The position numbers and the translations under genes are program-made. Positions 56,201 to 64,000 of a stretch of 64,000 nt of DNA are shown in pieces. Every line of letters begins with the position of its first letter. Positions within the stretch are counted from its first letter, which is position 1. The notes under the pieces are model-generated. The model was given only the letters and a program-made list of their open reading frames with translations. It searched no databases and was not told the origin of the DNA. Origin of the DNA: Taeniopygia guttata (Eukaryota > Chordata > Aves > Passeriformes > Estrildidae); NCBI RefSeq assembly GCF_048771995.1, contig NC_133030.1, forward strand, positions 55,150,001 through 55,214,000, written 5' to 3'.

Positions 56201-59200
56201 TATTTATCAATAATCTCAAAAATATATTGAATGATTTTTCTGCTATGCTGCATACACAAAATTTACTTTCCTCAGAGATTTAGACAAGTTTTCCAAACTG
56301 ATATGGGAAGTCAACTAAGCCAAACAAGTAATGTATTTCAAAGAAAAAAAAAGCAAAATATATTCTACCTGCTTTTACCGACTTATTTAAAGTATTGTAC
56401 ACAGCTTGTTGATAATTCTTTGGTGGTGTTGCTTGCTGAAGATACACTGAGTAGATGGAACTGGAGTTCACTGTCTGTGGCCCTTTTCTGGGAGACTGAG
56501 GTCTGGATCCTTTATCAGCGAGAAAAGGTCTGATTGCCACAGTCAAAGGCAGTTCTGGCCTGCCCTCTCCTCCTGGGAACAAGGGAGGGCCAGAGGGTTG
56601 ATACGTGGGGCTGGGAGGGACAGAAATTCTCTGCTGGATCTGCTGAGAAGAGCTGGGCTGGTGCACGTTGCTGGGCGGTGGGAGCGGAACCGGCCTCTGC
56701 CGATTTGCTATACTGGTGCCAGGTCTGGGCAGGCTGCCATCCTTCCTTCTTTCTAGAGAGTTTGTAGAACCTGTTCCTAAGGGAACGGGGCTTGGATAGG
56801 TCCCATAGTTCTGAGGCAACTGCTTGCTTACACCAGGAACTGTTGGTGGCACCTTCCCCAGATCAAGACCCTGTGGAAGGACAATAAATAGTACTTCTGA
56901 GGAAGAACATTCCTTTTTCAACATACCATACTAGCAATCTTGTGGGACAGAAAAGGACTCAACATAAACAGTTAATGTTTCTTTATCACTAGATATCATT
57001 CTACCTGAGTTTATCTAAGGATCTCATCATAACTCAGACAAAGGCCACTGTTGAAAGGCACTTTCAGCTGTAACACATTAATTTAAATTCAAAACCATTT
57101 ACATACATGCAAAGCCTGATTAACTTGTTCTAGGTTCCAGATCTCAGTGTCTAGTTGATCTTGATAACACATACTGTCAGAGTTTACCAAAACAACTTAA
57201 AGACCAAGTCCTTATTCTTTAAAGATTAGTCTTAAAGAATTCATAAAGTACTAGCACAACAGTGAAGACAGATACCACTAGTAGTCGCACTTAAGGATGG
57301 ATTTAATGTCTTATTTTGTGAGAAAAAGATTACGCTGAAGAAGTAATAATCTATACAAAGTAAAAATACTAACAAAGATATAAATTAGAAAAATATGAAG
57401 GAGGAGGGAGAGGATTAGGAGAAGCAAAGAAGGAAAATGGTAGACTAAATAAGTAAAAGAACAGGAAGAAATACAAAGTACTGAAGTTGTAACAAGCCCA
57501 CACATTTTAATGTGATAAGAATAAAAAGGAACAGAAGAAATACAAAGATAAGTTTCTTTTTATGACTTTTTAAATAAATAGCAGCAAGGAAATGGAATGT
57601 GTATCTGACTGAAGTGAGTTCAGCTATGAAAGCCAAAGGTTCATAATTTCAGTGAAACATATCTATAAACATATCACAGATGAAACCCACCAGTTTATCA
57701 GTACTTCCTAATACTGAAGTTGGCAAAGGCTGGCTGGATATAGTTCCTTGTTTTAAAGCAGTATCCATGCTTGATTCTTTCCAGTCTGTGTTGGAGATCT
57801 GAGGGGGTTTTACCACAGGGGCTGAGCTCTGTTTAAGTATCGGCCAATTTCCATCATTAGCTTGAAAACAGACAAAAATACTAGATTTAAGATAATCCAT
57901 ACTAGCATTGCAAACAAGCAAAACAACATATGAAATAAAATAGCTTAGATTACAGTGGGATTAGTTTTATTCTAGAAGTGAGATAAATCATTATTAATAT
58001 TTGATTCAGGAATCAATACTGAAAGCCAAATCACTGCATAGAATGTGCTGTTCATGACCCTTTACCATTCAAATTGCACTGAAAACTTCTATAGAAAAAA
58101 TGTGATTAAAATTTTGGCTTGAGTGTTGCATATTCTGCTATTAAAAGCCAAACAAATTCAGAGTAACAATCTGTACAGGAACACTTCATCAACACAATTC
58201 TTTGGGTACTATCCAGAGACAAAGTCAAACTACAGTAAATGTTAAGTCTATGTAAGCCCTCAGTGGACTCACTCCAAATTTAAACTATGGTTACCAGATT
58301 CATTCACCCATAACAGGATGTAAAAACTCCCTTCAACAGCAGGGTGGAACAAAAGCACACATTCCTTTGCTGAAGTGGTGGTTAACTCACCTTTTGTTTT
58401 TCCTCAACATACTCACCCGATTAGAATTGCCCCAGAGATTTAATATTACATAAATTTATAAAGTCAGCTGACAACTTTAACTCACAGCATCAAGACACAA
58501 GTCATGGGCTTTTATCTTTATCATATTCAAAAAATCATGCATAGCTGCACATAAACTGAAGCAACAAATCCTTAATGAAGTCCTAGATGCATTGGTGTTA
58601 CTTTATTAACTGTGTGAGACTATTTAGTTTCAGTTCTCTAAGTAAGCAAAAGAGTTTAAGTAGCTTAATAATTAGATATGATTTATAGTAATTAAATAGA
58701 TCCTATGTTAGATCCTAAGGATTTAATTTGCCTTTAAAAGATTAAACTTCAGGCCTCTCTTCCTCTAAGAAGACTGGAGATCATTCCTCCATCCCTTAAA
58801 TGCGTAAAGGTGACGTGTAACACATAATTGACTTTACTATGGGATGGGAGCTAAAATGCAGGGGGACTGCGCATTTGTGGAGATTCAGTGAGATTTCTGG
58901 ATGCCACAGTAATACGGTATCAAATGAAAAATGGGTATTTAGAGGCCAAGTTTCCTATTTCAGTTTTAAGCCTCTAGAAAACAGAATCAGCAGGACTATT
59001 TCTAGAATTCTGTCTAGTATATTAGATAGTCTCAAAATAAGCTGCACAGGAACATTCTAATGAGTCAAGTTTCCATCACCAGTCTACTTTCTATCCACGA
59101 TCCTTACCCTCTTTGTTAAGTAACTCTCAAACAGGATTAATACTTGCATATTTTTACACTGAGAATACAGTATATACTCCAGAAACCACTTTTGATACTT

Positions 59201-62200
59201 GCAAACTGCCAGCAAGTAAAGTAATGAGGCTCACTTTTAATATTGGCATTATCCAAGAGCTGAAAATGTTGTGAGTTTTGTTTGTTATTCTTTCTAATCA
59301 TCTGGTTAGCAAGAGTGAGACCAAAAAGATGTCTAAACACTTATGCCCTAAATAATGGCAAATTTTCCAACTGTGCACTGAATTAATGCCTACTGTACAA
59401 AATACACAAGACATTCTATACCTCCAGTAAGGTTACAGTTCAGTAAAACATCTGTTTTGAAGATCAGTGAAAGGTGTTATAATTGATTCATGCTAAACAT
59501 GAAAGCATCTAGATCTGTAAGTTTAATTATGAGGAAAGCACTTACAGAAACAACAACACATGACATGACACAGTTAAACATCTTACCTGCAAATTCAACA
59601 CTCTTCTATTAGAAAGACAGATACACAAAAATTTATTGTAAGCAGCATGTTTATCCCCAGATTGTGAGGTAACAGACTGGAAGTAAATTCAGACTCTCTC
59701 TCCTCTCTCTGACCTACATTGTGACGGTAGGGAGTCAGTGGCACAAGTTGTCCAGAGAAGTTGTGGATGTCCCATCCCTGGAGGTGGTGTCCAAGGCCAG
59801 GCTGGATGAGGCTTTGAGCAACCTGGTCTAGGGGAATCTGATGCCAACACCCTCCTGACAAGGCCACCCCAGCTGCTGCTCTCATCCACCCCAGAGCCAA
59901 CTGGCTCCATCTACCCCTCCAAATGCACCCTCTTGCCTGTGCCTGTAAATGTAACCTCCGGTGTATTTCAGCTCTCACCAGGCCATAGTGCATTTACATA
60001 AATAAGACAGTGACACACAGACACAAAAGGTTTTGTGCTTTTTCTCTGACTTTCCCTAAAATTTTTGTAGGTCTGGATCCAGGTTACTACAACAATTGAA
60101 GCATGCTCCAAGTCCAATGGAAGGCAGCAAGACTCTGGGTATTGACTTAGGCAGGGTGAGCTTTTATCCCAACTCTGGGGTCAGTGGAACGCAGAAACTT
60201 GAGGTTTCCTACAAAGTAACTCAAACTAAGCCTGTATTTTATACATCTATTCAATCCAGAATATACTAAAATGCTTTAGTGATTGCCAAAAATTTCTAAC
60301 ATTGAGAAAAATTTGAGGTTTTTCAGAGAAGAAAACTCATCCCTAGTACACTACTCCAGTACTCCTGGGATTAATTTGCTGCAAATCTGTTTCCTTCAAA
60401 GATGAAAAGCAACTTCTCAATCAATTTACATTTCAACAGCATCATCTACACGCCAGACCACAACACAAGTTCTAAAGATGCTGTTTAATATGCATCTGTG
60501 TGCAAGAGCTCAGATGACCATATTAAAAACTGAGTTCTTAGCTAGTCAGAGATCTTCTACGGACTCACAGTGCTGGGTGTCAAACAGAGTAGGTGCCAGG
60601 CGGATGACATTGTGAACAGCAGACTGAAGAGAAGTGGGAGGTGACAGAATAGGATCCACTATTATGTCTAAATCAGAAACCTTCCAGATGTCTGGAGATT
60701 TTTTCACACACCCACAGTCTGTCTCTACCGGACGCACCAAGGCAGATCCAGTTACACAGAAAAAGAAAGAAAAAAAAGTGGTGGAAAAATTATAACAATG
60801 ACAATGGAGAACATTAGAACAGGAACACTCAGATAATGAGAAATAAAAGCATGACAGCTGAAATAAATTCACAATTTCTTTTCTTCCTGGGAGCATATAC
60901 GCTTCTTCTTACATGCATCTCTATTTTACAGAACTTCATTCAAGTATCTTCAAAATAATAAATACAAAGTCAGTCCTAAGGCAGAATAATTACTTTTATA
61001 ATATTAAAAGTCCTGAGGTAGATCTAGAAGTGGGTATATATATCTTGGGAGGTTGATATTACAAAATTGTGGTTTTTAGTTGGTAAACTTAAAAGTCAGG
61101 AACTGTCCCTTTCCATATGTGGAAGAAGGATCTACAAATCTGAAAACAAAACTGCTGCAAATCTGTACCTTCAACTCCACAATTAAGTTATTCCATCTTC
61201 TTGAGACTTTTCCATGAAACTACAGTGATGGGGTTCGTACAGATTTTGAATACTTGTAGCTGATAAAGGTATTGCTAAATCACTAATATCAATGGGAAAT
61301 ATTTGAGTCTTATTTTTAGGTTCTATTTGGCCAGTTTTACTTTCTGACCTTGGGGCTTTTTTGGGCGGGGGTGCAGGGAGGGCATTTCTGACATTCTTCC
61401 CTACAGAGAGGTTCAGATTGTCTTTTCCCATCTCTTCCTCTCCATCTGGAAATCATGATGCGAATTTTACTGGAATATTCAGTTTTAAGTACTTGAATGT
61501 ATGTGAATATTGCAACAGCTTTTATCTCCTAGTCATTCCTTATCCCCTTTTTGATTTCTCCTAGGAGACCAGGTAAAATAAGTCCTATGGTTAGACCAGT
61601 GGGATCGTGCACTTTTATTCAAATTATGTGTATTTTCCTAGCTGATAATTTCTTAAGAATTCAGATTTTTTTAAGGTATGAGCATACAGGTGAGATTTGC
61701 TGGAATTGAGAAGTTAAGGCACAAATATGACCTGCTTTCTTCAGCCTCCAACACAAATTAAATAATAATTCTATTTGAAAAATTTAGATGGAATTATTAA
61801 TAGTGGGAGACATGGGAGCCAATTTCAGACACAAAGTTCTGGGGAGTTCTGGAGGGGCAGCTTCTTCACTAAATAGGGCAGAAACAAGTAAACAACATCC
61901 ATGTTATGGTTATTCCATTTCAGATATGCGTGAAAGACTAGAAATTCCCACATCCCCGATGGAGCAAAAACCCCAATAGTTTTATTCTATTTTCCTATTT
62001 AGTTTCCTTCTGAGAAGTATTATTCTTATTATTTACTTATTAGCTTTGTTTTACTTGACAAAAAGCAACATACTGTAAATAGTTACATATAACACAGTTT
62101 TCCACAAAGTTGATTTCATTATTATATTCAAACACACAAACGAATTGAAAAAGCTATTAAAGACACAAGACAGAATCTTTGAAGAAAACGAGCTCCTTCT

Positions 62201-63586
62201 GGGGATGTACCAGCCAGTAAAATTTCAACAAAAACACTCAATTTCCTAAGAAAAATTCATGGAAATTAGCAAAAATGTCACAGATCTAATGGCTGATGTC
62301 CAATTCACAGAGCAGTATTAACAGATCTGAAACTTGCCTCCTCCCCTATACCAATTATGGGTCTCTTAAGATTACTCCTCTCCTCTATTGCCCCTTTTCA
62401 AACCATATGTATTGATAAACATCACACAAGTACTTACCAGATTTTGATCTTCCATGTGTTGAGTTAGGAGCAATGGTGAGAGACTGTGGCTTAACTGGAT
62501 CTACTGGTACAGCATAAGTGCCAGCACTTGGAACTTGGATGTAAGGTCCTACTGCTGCCACCCTTCCTGAAGCACTCAGGGATGACTGGGGCGATGAAGT
62601 TCCATTAATACGATTCAACTGAAAACGACCAGACAAATTGAAACATGAATGTCCTTTTCATCCAGACTTTCTGCATGAACAGGGAGGTCTAAACTTAAAT
62701 TACCTAGAATCATGCACTGTAGCTAGGACACCTTAATAATTAAGTTACCATACTCTACACTTCCACAAAAAGAGGGAAAAAATGTGGTAGAAAGCACAGA
62801 TTTTGTTCCTTAAAATCAACACCTCAAAAATTAAATTTTTTAGTCACAGCACACACATCTCTTGTAGATATCTATATCTCTGTAAGGTCTCTTTTACTGT
62901 GCCTTTCTCAAGCAAATGGTCTAACACGACTTCTTAAATGATCAAATATGTATGTGTTGGGTTTTTTTAGAGCAATACCTCCACCTAGTAATACATATGG
63001 AAATCCAGAATTCATCTCTTAAAATCTTTCTGAAGCTCCAGAAAATGATTAAGCTTAACTTTATCAAACTGTTATATTTTTATCCATTTTTCATACTGGA
63101 AGGTAAGTATTTTATAAAACCCATTTTTTTAATGCATTCATACTTTTAAACACATAGCACATAGTCATACTTTCCTTCCTAGATATATGAACTTTTCTGA
63201 CTTTTAATATAGTACTGTCTGTGTCATAAAGAAAAAGAAAAGGAAACATATTCTGTCTAACAGTTTTTGGATATCTATGAGAAACATTAAAATAGTTTTG
63301 AGAGACCTGCTACTTTTATCACAGGTAACTGTATTACTTGAGTGGGAAAAAGGGAGATTCTATGTAGTTTTTATAGGCTCTTGATAAACTGAAGTGTGGC
63401 CCTTTTAACAGTTTATCTTACAGGAATGTTTTCTTTTTGACGTGCCTCAACTTTTTTCTTGTACAGTCGTTCGCGCAGCTCGTTGATTCTCTTGTCCATC
63501 ATGGCCACTTCCATATTGCGTTTGTTCAGGAGTTCTTTCTGCTGCTGGAGCTTGGAGTTCTGCTCCTGGTTAAGCCTGTTACGGAT
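50224..63586 (-). CDS. PPP1R13B: PPP1R13B (ASPP1), 5' part outside window
   Basis: Apoptosis-stimulating protein of p53 1: its ankyrin-SH3 end binds p53 family members and PP1 and promotes pro-apoptotic transcription. Ten minus-strand exons: 63422-63586, 62438-62618, 57691-57860, 56369-56870, 55080-55846, 53388-53525, 53177-53310, 52289-52455, 51121-51320, 50224-50265. They join in frame to 2466 nt, 821 codons plus TGA. Order: end of the coiled coil, proline-rich region, PP1-docking RVKF motif, ankyrin repeats, SH3, C-terminal [12 protein letters not shown]. Human ASPP1 has 1090 residues, so about 270 N-terminal residues (ubiquitin-like fold, most of the coiled coil) lie to the right. ASPP2 is excluded by ASPP1-type residues such as EKLGVMNKG and [15 protein letters not shown]. 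Confidence 0.96.
51121..51320 (-). CDS. PPP1R13B: PPP1R13B exon: SH3 domain
   Basis: 200 nt. Encodes [36 protein letters not shown] and [26 protein letters not shown], the EWWWA tryptophans and GYVPKNLL are the SH3 binding-groove signatures. Confidence 0.97.
52289..52455 (-). CDS. PPP1R13B: PPP1R13B exon: last ankyrin repeat
   Basis: 167 nt. Encodes [40 protein letters not shown] and [22 protein letters not shown] is an ankyrin core motif. Confidence 0.97.
53177..53310 (-). CDS. PPP1R13B: PPP1R13B exon: ankyrin repeats
   Basis: 134 nt. Encodes [40 protein letters not shown] and DSDG. Only 77 nt of intron separate it from the next exon upstream. Confidence 0.97.
53388..53525 (-). CDS. PPP1R13B: PPP1R13B exon: RVKF PP1 motif and first ankyrin helix
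   Basis: 138 nt, phase 0-0. Encodes [18 protein letters not shown], then [19 protein letters not shown] and [13 protein letters not shown] is the PP1-docking RVxF motif; I recall human ASPP1 having RVRF and ASPP2 RVKF here. Confidence 0.97.
53526..55079 (-). other. PPP1R13B intron, 1.55 kb
   Basis: Contains a poly-A tract near 54760-54777. No gene, RNA or repeat family recognised. Confidence 0.8.
55080..55846 (-). CDS. PPP1R13B: PPP1R13B large exon: proline-rich region
   Basis: 767 nt, the largest exon. Opens [20 protein letters not shown], then [60 protein letters not shown] and a polyproline end. These blocks match human ASPP1 almost exactly; the Ser/Thr/Pro/Glu spacer between them varies. 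Confidence 0.97.
56369..56870 (-). CDS. PPP1R13B: PPP1R13B exon: Pro/Ser-rich region
   Basis: 502 nt. Encodes [80 protein letters not shown] and LNKSVKA. Predicted disordered and likely phosphorylated at the many Ser-Pro sites. Confidence 0.96.
57388..57440. repeat. Purine-rich low-complexity tract
   Basis: A/G-rich run (gaaggaggagggagaggatt and following) in a PPP1R13B intron. Confidence 0.7.
57691..57860 (-). CDS. PPP1R13B: PPP1R13B exon after the RSKS junction
   Basis: 170 nt. Encodes [20 protein letters not shown] and [13 protein letters not shown]. Matches human ANDGNWPTLKQ. It starts in phase 1, joining GRSKS from 62438. Confidence 0.93.
59735..59835 (+). mobile_element. CR1 LINE remnant
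   Basis: Short CR1 tail piece: gtggatgtcccatccctgga, then aaggccaggctggatga and gctttgagcaacctggtcta, which normally continues into the CR1 3' end but here breaks off. The overlapping minus-strand 132-codon frame is its shadow. Confidence 0.85.
60569..60724 (-). other. Candidate cassette exon in PPP1R13B
   Basis: 156 nt (52 codons) between a ccggtag acceptor, with a long T/C tract further up, and a gtgagt donor. Entry and exit are both phase 1, matching GRSKS and ANDGNWP. The open frame ([35 protein letters not shown]) has coding-like codon use, but I do not recognise it and it is absent from human ASPP1 as I remember it. Confidence 0.4.
61169..61445 (-). other. Coding-like exon with in-frame stop, PPP1R13B intron
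   Basis: After acceptor gatttccag a frame compatible with the GRSKS junction runs 86 codons ([40 protein letters not shown]) to TAA at 61183-61185; a gtacag donor follows the stop. It could be a terminal or poison exon. Not recognised. Confidence 0.35.
62438..62618 (-). CDS. PPP1R13B: PPP1R13B exon: conserved GPYIQVPS block
   Basis: 181 nt. Encodes [53 protein letters not shown]. Matches human [20 protein letters not shown]. Donor gtaagt. Confidence 0.96.
63422..63586 (-). CDS. PPP1R13B: PPP1R13B exon: coiled-coil end
   Basis: 165 nt, phase 0-0. Encodes [40 protein letters not shown] and [15 protein letters not shown]. Heptad-like, Glu/Lys/Gln-rich. The tail resembles the ASPP2 KKKAALQQKENLP ending more than the human ASPP1 form I recall. 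Confidence 0.93.
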
Positions 63587-64000
63587 CTTCAAAAACAAAC
63601 AAAAACAAAATAAAACCCCACATGCTAGGACAGTTCTTGTTCTGTCTCTTGGCAAATTGGTTTTTAATGCAGTGTTAAAAAAACCCAAAGGAATCTAGAT
63701 CAACAACTTGTTTTTGTGTCTCTATGCTTCCACGCATCCTGTCAAGTTAGCATCTGCAATCATGAACAACTCTTAGAAGAAAACAGTGAAAAAATATCCT
63801 AAAAACCTAGTGGATGCACATTAAATACATACAGACTGCATCCCATTTACAGAGGAATTAGTCAGAAAGACATTTCAGAAAATTTTACTGTGAAGAACTA
63901 AATCACAGAAAATGGTTGTTTAAAGATATGCTTACGCAAGAAGTTTGTCTATCATGAAAACTAAGTGATACAAAACTTGTAACAGAAATTATGCTATTGG

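Larger units (their letters stand above)
57861..62437 (-). other. PPP1R13B intron, 4.6 kb, with unexplained coding-like segments
   Basis: Holds a CR1 remnant (59735-59835) and two splice-flanked open segments (60569-60724 and 61169-61445) whose entry phase matches this gene. The rest is AT-rich and featureless. Confidence 0.8.

Noticed and set aside
59595-59993. 132-codon minus-strand frame
   Set aside because: It crosses a CR1 remnant and has no protein resemblance of its own.

Overview
The window is vertebrate nuclear DNA: intron-rich genes with canonical splice sites, a CpG-island promoter and CR1 retroposons. The CR1 LINEs, short introns and gene order point to a bird, and an LTR that resembles passerine endogenous retrovirus LTRs suggests a songbird (species is inference). 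The order KLC1 (+), XRCC3 (-), ZFYVE21 (+), PPP1R13B (-) matches the block on human chromosome 14q32.33, so this is ordinary conserved synteny.

Layout: (1) 1-18389 holds twelve exons of KLC1, from the first TPR to the stop codon; the start of the gene lies left of the window. (2) About 18390-24940 holds the 3' UTRs and gap between the convergent KLC1 and XRCC3 genes. (3) 24941-34450 is XRCC3 on the minus strand: seven coding exons (347 codons) plus a probable non-coding first exon. Its introns hold two CR1 fragments and one solo LTR. (4) About 34430-35340 is a CpG island acting as a head-to-head promoter for XRCC3 and ZFYVE21, with five CCAAT boxes and a small 20-bp minisatellite. (5) 35219-48435 is ZFYVE21: seven constitutive coding exons (229 codons) plus an 18-codon cassette exon. 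(6) About 48725-64000 is the 3' two-thirds of PPP1R13B (ASPP1) on the minus strand, ten exons and 821 codons, running off the right edge.

The genes do not form one pathway. KLC1 is the cargo-binding light chain of kinesin-1, XRCC3 is a RAD51 paralog in homologous recombination, ZFYVE21 is a FYVE-domain phosphoinositide-binding protein, and PPP1R13B is a p53- and PP1-binding apoptosis regulator. The links between them are positional: one shared promoter and two convergent 3'-end pairs.

I found no clearly new system. The least explained signals are two coding-like, splice-flanked segments in a PPP1R13B intron (60569-60724 and 61169-61445), a candidate poison exon in ZFYVE21 (45952-46010), and a candidate alternative last exon of XRCC3 (27172-27276). 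All coordinates were read by hand from splice signals and remembered family sequences; no alignment was run.
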